Numbered from the stretch's first letter, positions 1 through 9,406 are shown. The stretch is DNA of 64,000 bases from Pedobacter yulinensis (GCF_003029735.1 NZ_KZ686268.1:1475769-1539768), one strand, 5' to 3'. The notes: generated by a model from the letters alone, not told the origin. Numbers and translations: made by a program.

Positions 1-1
1 T

Positions 2-580
2 GCCCTATTTCTTCAGGGTTACGGACAGCAGATCAGCGTAGAAGCGATCCGTACCGTGTTGTTAAAGACAAACAGGGGCTCTGAAGCATCGATTGTACTC
101 CCTTCTTACCTCGCATTCGGTAAAAACGGTTCGACTGCGCTGAAGGTCCCCGAAAATGAAGTGGTCGTGCTGGTGCTCACAGTTCTGGAAGAAGCTACGC
201 AGGCCTCGCGGGATGATCGTGTCATTAATGAATTTCTTCAGAAGAAAGGACTTACTGCTACAAAAACAGCTGCAAACTTCTATTACATCGTGCTGCAGGA
301 AGGAACCGGTGAACGGGTAAGGGAAGAGCACATAGCAAAAGTGAAATATGCCGGCAGGATCGTTGATGGAGAACAATTTGACAGCAATTCTGAGGGCTAC
401 GAGACATCTACGATCGGCGGTGATATTCCTGGATGGCGTAAGATGCTTGCGCTGATGCGGGTTGGCGAAAAGGTGCGGGTTTTTATTCCCTCGGCGTTGG
501 CCTACGGCGGAGCCGGGCAGGGAACCATACCGCCTAATACGGCATTGGATTTTGACATGGAAGTCGTTTCTGTAAAATAA
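2..580 (+). CDS. FKBP-type peptidyl-prolyl isomerase, 5' end outside window
   Basis: The reading frame is open from base 2 and ends at TAA 578-580, so the N-terminus lies upstream of the window. The visible part holds the end of one FKBP domain (the segment ending around LPSYLAFG and VPENEVVVL) followed by a second complete-looking FKBP domain with VKYAG, a conserved F-I-P-S-A-L-A-Y-G loop and IPPNTAL. FKBPs catalyse cis-trans isomerisation of prolyl bonds; in Bacteroidota, tandem-domain forms are usually exported or lipid-anchored, but the signal sequence is not in view. It converges on the photolyase gene with no gap. An internal GTG at 56 is not a credible start because homology extends upstream of it. 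Confidence 0.85.
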   Translation, partial: ALFLQGYGQQISVEAIRTVLLKTNRGSEASIVLPSYLAFGKNGSTALKVPENEVVVLVLTVLEEATQASRDDRVINEFLQKKGLTATKTAANFYYIVLQEGTGERVREEHIAKVKYAGRIVDGEQFDSNSEGYETSTIGGDIPGWRKMLALMRVGEKVRVFIPSALAYGGAGQGTIPPNTALDFDMEVVSVK

Positions 581-1882
581 TTAACCCAACGCTTTTTTAA
601 AAGCTTTTAAGACCCGTTCGCGGGCAAACGTATGCTCCACAATTGGTGGGGCATATTTTTTTGTACCATATTCCGGCACCCATTTTTTGATGTATTTCAG
701 ATCCGGATCAAAACGCTTGGCCTGCAGTTCGGGATTGAAAACCCTGAAATAAGGCGCGGCATCATTTCCTGATCCGAAGGCCCATTGCCAGCCGCCCACG
801 TTGCTCGCCAGGTCGTAATCCAGTAGTTTTTCTGCAAAATAGGCTTCACCCCAGCGCCAATCTACCAGCAGGTGTTTTGTTAAAAAGCTTGCGGTAACCA
901 TGCGCACCCGGTTGTGCATGTAACCTGTGGCATTCATCTGCCGCATGCCCGCATCGACCAGGGGGTATCCCGTTTGGCCGGTACACCAGGCCTCAAACTC
1001 AGCTTTGTTGTTGCGCCACTGTACTTTATCATATGCCGTTTTGAAATTGTAAGTGGCCGAATTGGGAAAATACCATAGGATCATCATGTAGAACTCACGC
1101 CAGGCGAGTTCAGAGATCCAGACCTCTGCTTTTTCTTCGAGTGCTGTCCTTACAGCCTCCCTGATGCTGACCGTGCCGAAACGGAGGTGAATGCCCAGCC
1201 GGCTAGTTCCCTCCAGGGCTGGGAAGTCGCGTGTTTTGCCGTAATCGGCCAGCTTGTGCCGGTAATCTTGCCTCGGGGGAAAGACGATCTTGGCCTGGCC
1301 GAAACCAAGTTCTTCCAGCGAAGGAGGCACAGGCACTTCGCCTTTATACAGATGCCTGAAATATTTTTCAGTAGGATAAGCCGCGAAAAAAAAAGGTTCC
1401 AGTTTTTGCCGCCAGCGTTTCCAGTAAGGTGTATAAACGGTATAGGGCTTGCCGTCTGGTTTAACGACCTCACTGGTCTCAAAAATGACCTGGTCTTTGA
1501 ACAGCCTGAAGCCGATCTGTTCACTGCTTAAGAACTCCGCCAGGCTGTCATCACGCTCACGGGCGTACGGTTCGTAATCCCTGTTCGCGAACACATGGCC
1601 GATGTCGTATTTGTCTACCAGCTCATTCCATACCGCTTCGGGTTTGCCATGACAAACAAGCAGGCCGCTGCCATGCTTTTTCAGCTCCTGCTGCAACCGC
1701 AGCACTTCCTGATGAATGAATGTGACGCGGGCATCGTCAGGGTTGAGCTCGTCAAGGATATTGGTGTCGAAAATAAACAACGGCAAGACCGGGCGGCCGG
1801 CACGCAGTGCGTGGTACAGGGCCGCATGGTCGTCAAGGCGCAGGTCGCGCCGCAGCCAGCAGATGTTAATTGTTTCTTTCAT
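581..1882 (-). CDS. phrB: Deoxyribodipyrimidine photolyase, class I
   Basis: 433-residue FAD enzyme that repairs UV-induced cyclobutane pyrimidine dimers using blue light. The N-terminal Rossmann-like antenna domain begins with the W-L-R-R-D-L-R-L-D-D signature, and the C-terminal FAD domain carries NVGGWQW (about residues 361-367) and the FRVFNP segment expected of CPD photolyases. I chose the ATG at 1882 because the motif starts right after it; the longer frame up to 2050 lies inside the upstream gene. The start overlaps the end of the epimerase gene by 17 bp, so the two are probably translationally coupled. It could be a (6-4) enzyme, but the W-Q-W segment favours CPD repair. Confidence 0.93.
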   Translation of the reverse strand: MKETINICWLRRDLRLDDHAALYHALRAGRPVLPLFIFDTNILDELNPDDARVTFIHQEVLRLQQELKKHGSGLLVCHGKPEAVWNELVDKYDIGHVFANRDYEPYARERDDSLAEFLSSEQIGFRLFKDQVIFETSEVVKPDGKPYTVYTPYWKRWRQKLEPFFFAAYPTEKYFRHLYKGEVPVPPSLEELGFGQAKIVFPPRQDYRHKLADYGKTRDFPALEGTSRLGIHLRFGTVSIREAVRTALEEKAEVWISELAWREFYMMILWYFPNSATYNFKTAYDKVQWRNNKAEFEAWCTGQTGYPLVDAGMRQMNATGYMHNRVRMVTASFLTKHLLVDWRWGEAYFAEKLLDYDLASNVGGWQWAFGSGNDAAPYFRVFNPELQAKRFDPDLKYIKKWVPEYGTKKYAPPIVEHTFARERVLKAFKKALG

Positions 1883-2804
1883 TGTTTTGTGTGGGCGGGC
1901 GCTCGTAAATTGATGCCAGTGCGTCTTGCAGATTGGTAAATTTAAACAGGAAACCAACATCAAGCAATTTCTGCGCAGATGTATTGGTGCTGCTGAGGGG
2001 AAGCACACTTCTTTCGCCCAGTGCAAGTTTGAGTACCAAACGCGGCACATGAAACGGCCAGACAGGTCGGTGCAACTGCTTGGCCAGGGCCCTGGTCAGA
2101 CCTTTATTGGTAACTGGGAAAGGGGCGCAAAGGTTGTAGATTCCCGCTGCATGCGGGTTTTCCAGCAGGTAAGCATAGGCAGCTGCGGCATCATCAAGAT
2201 GCAGCCAGGGGATCCACTGTCTGCCCGAACCGAGGGGAGCTGCGGCGAAAAGTTTTACGGGAAGGGCAAACGTAGGAAGTGCTCCGCCCTGTTCAGCCAG
2301 TACCACACCCGTACGGAGCACAGAAACACGCAGGCCCAATTCTTTAAACTGCATAGCTGCCTGCTCCCACGCTACACAGCAACGCGCCATAAAGTCCCGG
2401 CCGGCCGGCGATCGCTCGGTGAGCAGTTCATCGCCACAATCTCCGTAGAACCCCACACCCGATGCAGAAATAAAATGTGTGACCTGCCGGCCATGGCTTT
2501 TGACGAGGGCATGCAGCAGGTTCGCAGACTTGACGCGGCTATCAATGACCCGGCGCTTCTGCGCTTCGGTCCAGGGACCTTTTGAAATGGCCTCGCCGGC
2601 CAGGTGGATCACGGCTGTAACGCCTTCGAGGGCTGCAGCATCTGCCCGCCCGGCATCGATGTCCCAGGTATAGGTCTTGTAAAGGGCGTTTTGCGCCGGC
2701 TTTCTGGACAATACAGCAACTTCGTGCCCCTTGTCCAGAAGTTGTGAAATAAGTTCCCGGCCGATAAGCCCGGAGGCCCCGGTGATCAATACCCGTTCTG
2801 ACAT
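1866..2804 (-). CDS. TIGR01777-type NAD(P)-binding epimerase
   Basis: 312-residue short-chain-dehydrogenase-fold protein of the TIGR01777/YfcH/SulA family. The N-terminus has the nucleotide-binding Rossmann motif in TGASGLIG (about residues 8-15), followed by HLAGE and the SASGVGFYGD segment holding the family's Y. The C-terminal PWLHLDD and LSST segments match the DUF1731 tail of the family. The substrate of this family is not established. It is the first gene of a two-gene minus-strand unit with the photolyase and diverges from cryptochrome-DASH. Association of this family with photolyases is seen in other bacteria, but whether it has a redox or repair role here is inference. Confidence 0.85.
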   Translation of the reverse strand: MSERVLITGASGLIGRELISQLLDKGHEVAVLSRKPAQNALYKTYTWDIDAGRADAAALEGVTAVIHLAGEAISKGPWTEAQKRRVIDSRVKSANLLHALVKSHGRQVTHFISASGVGFYGDCGDELLTERSPAGRDFMARCCVAWEQAAMQFKELGLRVSVLRTGVVLAEQGGALPTFALPVKLFAAAPLGSGRQWIPWLHLDDAAAAYAYLLENPHAAGIYNLCAPFPVTNKGLTRALAKQLHRPVWPFHVPRLVLKLALGERSVLPLSSTNTSAQKLLDVGFLFKFTNLQDALASIYERPPTQNNERNN

Positions 2805-2948
2805 GAGAGAATAACGAACAAGCCGGCAGATGGTTTGTAGCGAAAATATTTTCCTGCAAGCCCGGCTGAAATCTGAAGAGTGTTCATTGTGATTGTTGTG
2901 CTTGTGTCAATATTAAGTTATTGCCGCATTTTGCAAAAATAAATGCTA

Positions 2949-2956
2949 TATTTTTG
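2949..2956 (+). promoter_or_regulatory. Putative -7 box for the cryptochrome-DASH gene
   Basis: TATTTTTG matches the Bacteroidota -7 consensus TAnnTTTG and lies 26 bp before the chosen ATG at 2983. The nearest upstream TTG elements are 15 and 25 bp away, outside the usual 17-23 range, so the -33 half is not convincing. The promoter may depend on an activator. Confidence 0.35.
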
Positions 2957-2982
2957 CATTGATCCATCGCACAACACACCGG

Positions 2983-4251
2983 ATGAACGGAAAAAAAATA
3001 CTTGTTTGGTTTCGTAACGATCTTCGGCTGCACGACAACGAGATTCTCCTTGAGGCGCTCGCCAAGTCAGACGAGATCCTTCCTGTGTATGTATTTGATC
3101 CTCGGCATTATAGCCAGGTAAATGGGTTCTGGAAAACCGGCCAGATCCGTGCGCAGTTCATTATTGAGAGTGTTGCGGCATTGCGGCGGTCACTGCAGGC
3201 ACTGGGCGGCAATCTGCTGGTTCAAAGCGGGCGGCCCGAAGAACTTATTCCGGCGCTGGTTAGTCAGTACGAAATTAATGAAGTGTACCACCATCGGGAA
3301 GTGGCGGCAGAAGAGACCCGCATTTCGGCCCGCGTGGAAGACGCGCTCTGGAAGCTTAAAGTTAACCTGAGGCATTTTATCGGTCATACCCTGTACAACA
3401 AGGAAGACCTTCCTTTTCCCATCAAAGATATTCCTGAAGTATTCAGTCAGTTCAAAAAAAAGACCGAACGGGATGCGGTGATTAAACCCTGTTTCGAAGC
3501 GCCCTTGCGTGTCGCTGTTGTCGAAGCTGAAGACTGGGGATTGATGCCCGACCTGCAGGCCCTGGGTTACAGCGGCCTGATTCGCGACGAACGTGCTGCC
3601 TTTAATTTTACGGGCGGCGAGGCAGCCGGTCTGGCGCACCTGGAAGAGTTTATCGCCGCCTCGGCAGCGGTGAAGGGCAAAAACAAAGTATTTCCCGCGC
3701 GCATGTCGGCCTGGCTGGCGCTGGGCTGTGTATCGCCGAGAAAGATCTATTGGGCCATGCGCCAGGCAGAAGAGAAGTTTGGCGCCAAGAGCCATTTCAG
3801 CCAGGTAATCATTGGGCTGCTCTGGCGCGACTATTTCCGTTTTATGTTTAAGAAACACGGAAATACTTATTTTAAAAAGACTGGCTTTAAAGACGAGGCA
3901 CCGCCTGAGGCCCGGAACCAGCAAGGGCTCTTTAAAAAATGGACCGCTGCAGAAACCGGGCATAACGTTATCGATGCCATTATGCGGGAGCTGAACTATA
4001 CAGGCTTCATTTCGCATTCGGCCAGGCAACTGGTTGCAGTGTACCTGGTGTATGAAATGAAAGTAGACTGGACGCTGGGTGCATCTTACTTTGAAGAAAA
4101 ACTGATCGATTATTGCCCGGCCAGCAATTGGGGCAACTGGGCAGGCATGAGCGGTGTGGGCAGCGACCAAAAAAACAAAGGAAGTTTTGACCTGGAAAAA
4201 GAGGTTAAAAACATCGATCCGGAAGGGCTCTACGCATCAACCTGGTCCTGA
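2983..4251 (+). CDS. Cryptochrome DASH / single-strand DNA photolyase
   Basis: 422-residue photolyase-family flavoprotein. The N-terminus (VWFRNDLRLHDNE) is the antenna Rossmann domain; the C-terminal FAD domain has the DASH-type SNWGNWAGMSGVG, then the FDLEKE and IDPEGLYASTW segments that mark the DASH subfamily and separate it from class I photolyase. Known DASH proteins repair dimers in single-stranded DNA and bind FAD plus a folate or flavin antenna. I used the ATG at 2983; a frame-compatible TTG at 2959 adds eight non-conserved residues and is unlikely. It diverges from the epimerase-photolyase pair and is followed in the same direction by the B12 light regulator, consistent with photo-induction. 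Confidence 0.92.
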   Translation: MNGKKILVWFRNDLRLHDNEILLEALAKSDEILPVYVFDPRHYSQVNGFWKTGQIRAQFIIESVAALRRSLQALGGNLLVQSGRPEELIPALVSQYEINEVYHHREVAAEETRISARVEDALWKLKVNLRHFIGHTLYNKEDLPFPIKDIPEVFSQFKKKTERDAVIKPCFEAPLRVAVVEAEDWGLMPDLQALGYSGLIRDERAAFNFTGGEAAGLAHLEEFIAASAAVKGKNKVFPARMSAWLALGCVSPRKIYWAMRQAEEKFGAKSHFSQVIIGLLWRDYFRFMFKKHGNTYFKKTGFKDEAPPEARNQQGLFKKWTAAETGHNVIDAIMRELNYTGFISHSARQLVAVYLVYEMKVDWTLGASYFEEKLIDYCPASNWGNWAGMSGVGSDQKNKGSFDLEKEVKNIDPEGLYASTWS

Positions 4252-4272
4252 ATAAAAAAAGGCAAATTGACC

Positions 4273-4325
4273 CAAACAAACTAAACAAAAAAAGGTTTTA
4301 ATACTAATTTGTTTAAGTTTGTTTA
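4273..4325 (+). promoter_or_regulatory. Inverted-repeat operator and promoter ahead of the B12 regulator
   Basis: The gap between cryptochrome-DASH and the regulator holds a near-perfect inverted repeat: AAACAAACTAAACAAA at 4274-4289 and TTTGTTTAAGTTTGTTT at 4308-4324, differing only by one inserted base. Each arm is itself a pair of 8-mers: TAAACAAA at 4282-4289 with near-match CAAACAAA at 4273-4280, and TTTGTTTA at 4308-4315 and 4318-4325. A -7 box TAAGTTTG (4314-4321) sits inside the right arm, so a bound protein would compete with or reposition RNA polymerase. The likeliest ligand is the adjacent MerR-family protein (autoregulation); this is inference. Confidence 0.55.
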
Positions 4326-4337
4326 AAACCAGGGTAA

Positions 4338-5234
4338 TTGAGAAAATTCTCCATAAGTGACATCGAAAACTTGACCGGTATCAAAGCCCATACAATTCGT
4401 ATCTGGGAGTTGAGATACAATCTTGTGCCTGCTAAACGCACCGCGACAAATATTCGTTACTACAACGAGGACGACCTGAAGCAGCTGCTTAATATCGCCA
4501 CCTTGAACGAGAGCGGATATAAAATCAGCAAGATCGCCAAGCTGGGACAGGATAAGGTCAACTCCTTAGTTGCACAACTGCAGGCGAACAGAACCAATGA
4601 TTCGGTACAGGTGCAAATGTTATCCAATGCGGTGCTGCAGTATGATGAGGCCGCATTTAATAAAATACTGGATGGATGTATCAGCGAGTCTGGACTGACC
4701 AATACAATGGATCAGGTGCTTTTTCCGTTCATGAAGAAGATCGGGATGCTGTGGCAGACCAAAACAATGAATCCTTCGCATGAGCATTTCGCATCCAACC
4801 TGATCCGTGAACGCATCATTGTAGAGATCGAGAAACTAGGTAACCGCAAAGATGAAAACCCCAAGCGTTTCCTGCTTTTCCTGCCCGAAGAGGAAAGCCA
4901 CGAGACAGGGCTGATTTTTGCCCGCTACCTGCTCAAATCATGTGGCCACGAGACGCTTTACCTCGGGCCGAACGTTGATTATGATGACCTGAAAGCGGTG
5001 GTTGCACATTACCAGCCAGACTATGTGCTGTCGGTGCTGACATCACTGCGCTTAGATAAGGATCTGAATAAAATGCTGGAAAAATTGATGCACTACCTGG
5101 AGGTACCGCTCATCGTTGCGGGCAGCCTGATCTCGGAGTTCGATATCGTGACAAACGAACGGCTGATCCCGCTTAAGAACGTCTGCGAACTGGTTGATTT
5201 TGCCAGCCAGCTGGCCAATCCGGCACAAGCCTAA
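4338..5234 (+). CDS. MerR-family regulator with cobalamin-binding domain (CarH/LitR-like photoreceptor)
   Basis: 298 residues. Residues 4-72 form a MerR winged helix (IRIWELRYNLVPAKR); residues about 95-170 form the helical cap domain; the rest is a Rossmann-type B12 domain. It carries the two hallmarks of B12 photoreceptors: W139-x9-E149-H150, and E186-x-H188-x-x-G191, where the His is the lower cobalt ligand. Known CarH proteins bind adenosylcobalamin, repress carotenoid or photolyase genes in the dark and release DNA when light breaks the Co-C bond. The start is TTG at 4338: a stop (TAA 4335-4337) lies directly upstream and no Met occurs before the DNA-binding helix. The leader is very short relative to the -7 box at 4314. 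Confidence 0.88.
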   Translation: MRKFSISDIENLTGIKAHTIRIWELRYNLVPAKRTATNIRYYNEDDLKQLLNIATLNESGYKISKIAKLGQDKVNSLVAQLQANRTNDSVQVQMLSNAVLQYDEAAFNKILDGCISESGLTNTMDQVLFPFMKKIGMLWQTKTMNPSHEHFASNLIRERIIVEIEKLGNRKDENPKRFLLFLPEEESHETGLIFARYLLKSCGHETLYLGPNVDYDDLKAVVAHYQPDYVLSVLTSLRLDKDLNKMLEKLMHYLEVPLIVAGSLISEFDIVTNERLIPLKNVCELVDFASQLANPAQA

Positions 5235-5291
5235 AATGCCTTTTTTGTTAAATTAATTGGACTATTCATAGGCATTTACGGCCTAAAGTTC

Positions 5292-5299
5292 TAATTTTG
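5292..5299 (+). promoter_or_regulatory. -7 box for sucA
   Basis: TAATTTTG matches TAnnTTTG and lies 24 bp upstream of the sucA ATG. The only upstream TTG (5257-5259) is 32 bp away, too far for a standard -33 element. A single TAAACAAC (5308-5315) lies downstream in the leader. Confidence 0.45.
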
Positions 5300-5322
5300 C
5301 CAAGCTATAAACAACAATCGTA

Positions 5323-8118
5323 ATGGATCATTTTTCCTACCTGAACGGTGCCAACGCCGAATATATTGAGTCATTATACCAGTCTTACCAGAAAGATCCG
5401 GCTTCGGTCGAGTTTGGATGGCAGAAATTTTTTGAAGGCTTCGATTTTGGCCGTGGTTCAGAGCCCGCTGCCGCCAGTGCCGATACGCCAGAACATTTTC
5501 TGAAAGAGGTGAATGTGCTGAACCTGATCGACGGGTACCGGACCAGGGGACACCTTTTTACGCATACCAACCCTGTGCGCGAGCGCCGCAAGCATTTGCC
5601 GACCCTGGAACTTTCGAACTTCGGCCTTTCTGATGCCGACCTGGAAACGGTATTCAATGCTGGGGTGGAAATTGGTATCGGTCCTGCGAAACTGAAAGAC
5701 ATCATCAGCCTGCTTGAGCAGACCTATAAAAGGTCTATCGGGGCTGAATTTAAATTTTTACGCACCCCCGAGGTGCTAAGCTGGCTCCAGGAAAAAATGG
5801 AGTCGGTGCGCAATACGCCAAACTTCTCAATTGAGGAGAAAAAACGGATTCTGACCAAACTGAACCAGGCCGTAAGTTTCGAAAATTTCCTTGGCACCAA
5901 ATTCCTCGGACAGAAACGTTTTTCACTTGAAGGTGCCGAGGCCCTGATTCCTGCACTTGATTCTGTTATTGAAAAAGGAGCAGATCTGGGTATTGAAGAA
6001 TTTGTGATCGGTATGGCACACCGCGGCCGCCTGAACGTTCTTGCCAACATCATGCAGAAAACGTATAAAGACATTTTTGCTGAGTTTGAAGGTAAGGGGT
6101 ACAGCGCAGATTCGCCGTTCGGCGGCGACGTGAAGTACCACCTCGGTTATTCGACCGATGTCAATACAAACGACGGCAAAAGTGTTCACCTGAGCCTGTG
6201 CCCCAACCCCTCGCACCTGGAAACAGTAAATTCTGTCGTGGAAGGCATGACCAGGTCTAAGATCGACTTTAAATATGGCGGCGACAATGCCCGCATTGCA
6301 CCGATCCTGATTCATGGCGATGCTTCAATTGCCGGACAAGGCATTGTGTATGAGGTCATCCAGATGGCCGGCCTGGAAGGTTACAAAACCGGGGGTACGA
6401 TTCACCTGATCATCAACAACCAGATTGGTTTTACGACCAATTATAAAGATGCGCGTACCAGTACCTATTGTACAGATATTGCAAAGGTTACCTTGTCGCC
6501 GGTGTTTCATGTAAACGGCGACGATGTGGAGGCACTTGTTTATGCCATCAACCTGGCTATGGAATACCGCCAGAAGTACAGGAATGACGTATTCATTGAC
6601 ATTCTGTGCTACCGCCGGTTTGGTCACAACGAATCTGACGAACCTAAATTTACACAGCCGCTTCTTTATAAAACCATAGAAAAACACCCCAATCCGCGCG
6701 AAATTTACGTGCAGCAGCTTACCAAAGAAGGTAAACTTGAGGCAGGCCTGGCCAAAGAAATGGAGAAGGAATTCCGCGCTATGCTGCAGGAACGCCTGAA
6801 TGAGGCAAAAGAAGTCACCACGACCAGTACTGAAGTGAAGTTTGGCGGGGCCTGGGCAGACATGCGCATGGCTACCCCGAATGACTTTAACGAGTCGCCG
6901 GACACATCTGTGAAAAAATCGACCTTGCTCGAGATCGGTAAACGGGTTACAAGCCTTCCTGCCGACAAAAAGTTCTTCCGTAAAATTGAAAAACTGTTTG
7001 ACGAACGCCGCAAGATGGTCGAGGAAACAGAAGTTTTTGATTGGGCCATGGGCGAACAACTCGCCTACGGGACCCTGCTTGCAGAGGGCAAGCGTGTGCG
7101 CCTGAGCGGACAGGATGTGGAGCGCGGCACTTTTTCGCATCGCCATGCGGTGCTGACCCTTGAAGATTCTGAAGAAGAGTATATCCCGCTGGCTAATTTA
7201 TCCGACCAGCAGGCCCCTTTTGATATTTACAACTCCCACCTGTCTGAATACGGTGTGCTGGGTTTTGAATATGGTTATGCCATGGCCAACCCGAACGCCT
7301 TAACCATTTGGGAAGCGCAGTTTGGCGATTTCTTTAACGGCGCCCAGATCGTCATTGACCAGTACATTGCCAGTGCCGAAACGAAATGGCAGCGGGAAAA
7401 TGGTCTGGTTATGCTGTTGCCACATGGTTATGAAGGACAGGGGCCGGAACACTCTTCAGCGCGCATTGAGCGTTTCATGGAACTGTGTGCTGACTACAAC
7501 ATGCAGGTTGTCAATTGTACCACGCCAGCCAATTTCTTCCATGTGCTGCGTCGGCAGTTTAAGCGTGATTTCCGCAAGCCGCTTGTCGTTTTCTCGCCAA
7601 AAAGCCTGCTGCGTCATCCGCAGTGCGTATCGCCGCTTGCCGATTTTACTGCCGGGGGCTTCAAAGAAGTTATTGCCGATCAGCACGTTAAAGCAGGCGA
7701 TGTGAAGAGAGTTATTTTCTGCAGTGGCAAAATCTACTATGAGCTTGCCGAAAAACAAAAGGCAGATCAGATTAAAAATGTGGCCATTGTTCGTGTAGAA
7801 CAGCTTTATCCGACGCCAGTTGAACAGATGGAAGCAGTAGTGAAGAAGTACAAACATGCAGACGATATTGTCTGGGTGCAGGAAGAACCTGAAAACATGG
7901 GCGCCTGGCCATACCTGCTGCGAAGGCTGCGCAAGACATCGCTGAGCCACATCGACGTCATTTCACGCAAGGAAAGCAGCAGTACCGCAACCGGTTACGC
8001 CAAACAACATGCAAACCAGCAGGCGTACATCCTGGCTAAGGCGTTCGAAACCCAGGTAAGCGAACAGGAAAAGAAAATCGCCAAGAAATCAGTAAACAAA
8101 GTTTTCAGCGTAGATTAG
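5323..8118 (+). CDS. sucA: 2-oxoglutarate dehydrogenase E1 component
   Basis: 931 residues, the normal length for the thiamine-diphosphate E1 subunit that decarboxylates 2-oxoglutarate in the TCA cycle. The N-terminus (MDHFSYLNGANAEYIESLYQSY) is the helical E2-interaction segment; GMAHRGRLNVLANI, the HGDASIAGQG ThDP/Mg segment and the NNQIGFTT segment mark the catalytic half; HGYEGQGPEHSSARIERF and PKSLLRHP mark the pyrimidine and C-terminal halves. It is followed 41 bp later by sucB, forming the usual E1-E2 operon. The E3 gene (lpd) lies about 5.6 kb downstream on the same strand. Confidence 0.97.
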   Translation: MDHFSYLNGANAEYIESLYQSYQKDPASVEFGWQKFFEGFDFGRGSEPAAASADTPEHFLKEVNVLNLIDGYRTRGHLFTHTNPVRERRKHLPTLELSNFGLSDADLETVFNAGVEIGIGPAKLKDIISLLEQTYKRSIGAEFKFLRTPEVLSWLQEKMESVRNTPNFSIEEKKRILTKLNQAVSFENFLGTKFLGQKRFSLEGAEALIPALDSVIEKGADLGIEEFVIGMAHRGRLNVLANIMQKTYKDIFAEFEGKGYSADSPFGGDVKYHLGYSTDVNTNDGKSVHLSLCPNPSHLETVNSVVEGMTRSKIDFKYGGDNARIAPILIHGDASIAGQGIVYEVIQMAGLEGYKTGGTIHLIINNQIGFTTNYKDARTSTYCTDIAKVTLSPVFHVNGDDVEALVYAINLAMEYRQKYRNDVFIDILCYRRFGHNESDEPKFTQPLLYKTIEKHPNPREIYVQQLTKEGKLEAGLAKEMEKEFRAMLQERLNEAKEVTTTSTEVKFGGAWADMRMATPNDFNESPDTSVKKSTLLEIGKRVTSLPADKKFFRKIEKLFDERRKMVEETEVFDWAMGEQLAYGTLLAEGKRVRLSGQDVERGTFSHRHAVLTLEDSEEEYIPLANLSDQQAPFDIYNSHLSEYGVLGFEYGYAMANPNALTIWEAQFGDFFNGAQIVIDQYIASAETKWQRENGLVMLLPHGYEGQGPEHSSARIERFMELCADYNMQVVNCTTPANFFHVLRRQFKRDFRKPLVVFSPKSLLRHPQCVSPLADFTAGGFKEVIADQHVKAGDVKRVIFCSGKIYYELAEKQKADQIKNVAIVRVEQLYPTPVEQMEAVVKKYKHADDIVWVQEEPENMGAWPYLLRRLRKTSLSHIDVISRKESSSTATGYAKQHANQQAYILAKAFETQVSEQEKKIAKKSVNKVFSVD

Positions 8119-8159
8119 TCCATTAGTTTGATCTTTATATTTAGATAATCGCATAAAAT

Positions 8160-9383
8160 ATGAGCATAGAAATAAAAGTTCCGCCCGTAGGTGAGTCGAT
8201 CACCGAAGTCGTTTTATCCCGCTGGATAAAAAATGATGGCGAGGCCGTTGAGATGGATGAAGTGATTGCAGAGCTGGAATCTGACAAAGCCACATTTGAA
8301 CTCACTGCCGAGCAGGCAGGAACTTTGAAGACCATTGCTGCCGAAGGAGACACGCTTGAGATCGGTGCAGTGGTTTGTACAATCGAAGCGGGCGGTGCAG
8401 CCCCGGCAAAGCAGGAAGCGGCCGACAAACAGCCAGCAGCAGCCGAAGAAAAGGCAGCATCGCCGGTTAAAGAGTCTAAAGAAAGTTATGCTTCGGGAAC
8501 TCCATCCCCAGCAGCAGGAAAAATTCTTGCCGAAAAAGGTGTTGATCCTGCCCATGTACAGGGAACAGGTGTAGATGGCCGCATTACTAAAGAAGATGCA
8601 CAGAAAGCCGAAGCCGGCAAAAAGGCGGAGCCTGCCAAGCCCGCCGCAGCTGCTCCTGCTACAGCGCCCGCGCCTTCAGGTGCGCGTTCTGAGCGTCGTG
8701 AAAAAATGTCGCCACTGCGCAAGACTGTTGCCAAACGCCTGGTCGCTGTCAAGAATGAAACTGCCATGCTCACTACATTCAACGAGGTCAACATGAAACC
8801 GATCATGGACCTTCGCGGAAAATACAAGGATCAATTCAAGGAAAAGCATGGTGTAGGCCTGGGCTTTATGAGTTTCTTTACCAAGGCGGTAACAGAAGCG
8901 CTGAAAGACTTCCCTGCTGTAAATGCCCGTATTGAAGGCGAAGAGATTGTGTATAACAATTTTGCCGATATCTCGATCGCCGTTTCTGCACCGAAAGGCC
9001 TGGTTGTACCCGTGGTTCGCAATGCAGAAAGCAAGAGTCTTGCTGAGATTGAAAAGGCAGTACTCGAACTGGCCCTGAAAGCCCGCGAAAACAAGTTGAG
9101 TATCGAAGAAATGACCGGCGGCACCTTTACCATTACAAATGGCGGTGTCTTTGGCTCTATGATGTCTACGCCGATCATTAACGCCCCTCAATCTGCTATT
9201 TTAGGTATGCACAACATCGTGGAGCGCCCGGTAGCCGAAAAAGGCGAAGTGGTGATCCGCCCGATGATGTACGTAGCCCTGTCTTACGACCACCGCATTA
9301 TCGATGGCCGCGAGTCGGTTGGTTTCCTGGTACGCGTAAAACAATTGCTTGAAGATCCCGCACGTTTGCTGCTCGGCGTTTAA
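8160..9383 (+). CDS. sucB: 2-oxoglutarate dehydrogenase E2, dihydrolipoyl succinyltransferase
   Basis: 407 residues. One lipoyl domain (residues 1-77) with the lipoylation site ESDKATFE at K43; an Ala/Pro/Lys-rich linker; the E3-binding domain ([32 protein letters not shown], described here by its positions, about 116-147); a second linker; and the catalytic acyltransferase domain ending in SYDHRIIDG with the active His (about 378) and Asp (about 382). It transfers the succinyl group from lipoate to CoA. Only one lipoyl domain is present, as in other succinyltransferases. A strong terminator follows, closing the sucAB unit. Confidence 0.96.
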   Translation: MSIEIKVPPVGESITEVVLSRWIKNDGEAVEMDEVIAELESDKATFELTAEQAGTLKTIAAEGDTLEIGAVVCTIEAGGAAPAKQEAADKQPAAAEEKAASPVKESKESYASGTPSPAAGKILAEKGVDPAHVQGTGVDGRITKEDAQKAEAGKKAEPAKPAAAAPATAPAPSGARSERREKMSPLRKTVAKRLVAVKNETAMLTTFNEVNMKPIMDLRGKYKDQFKEKHGVGLGFMSFFTKAVTEALKDFPAVNARIEGEEIVYNNFADISIAVSAPKGLVVPVVRNAESKSLAEIEKAVLELALKARENKLSIEEMTGGTFTITNGGVFGSMMSTPIINAPQSAILGMHNIVERPVAEKGEVVIRPMMYVALSYDHRIIDGRESVGFLVRVKQLLEDPARLLLGV

Positions 9384-9406
9384 ATAAAGAAATTCTTTTT
9401 AACCAG

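Noticed and set aside
3190..4170. 326-codon minus-strand frame opposite cryptochrome-DASH
   Set aside because: Shadow of a conserved gene; composition is biased and no motif is seen.
5308..5315. TAAACAAC in the sucA leader as a light-regulator site
   Set aside because: A single near-match without a partner; expected by chance and not linked to light functions.
6325..7146. 273-codon minus-strand frame inside sucA
   Set aside because: Shadow of sucA, whose protein is intact across the whole interval.
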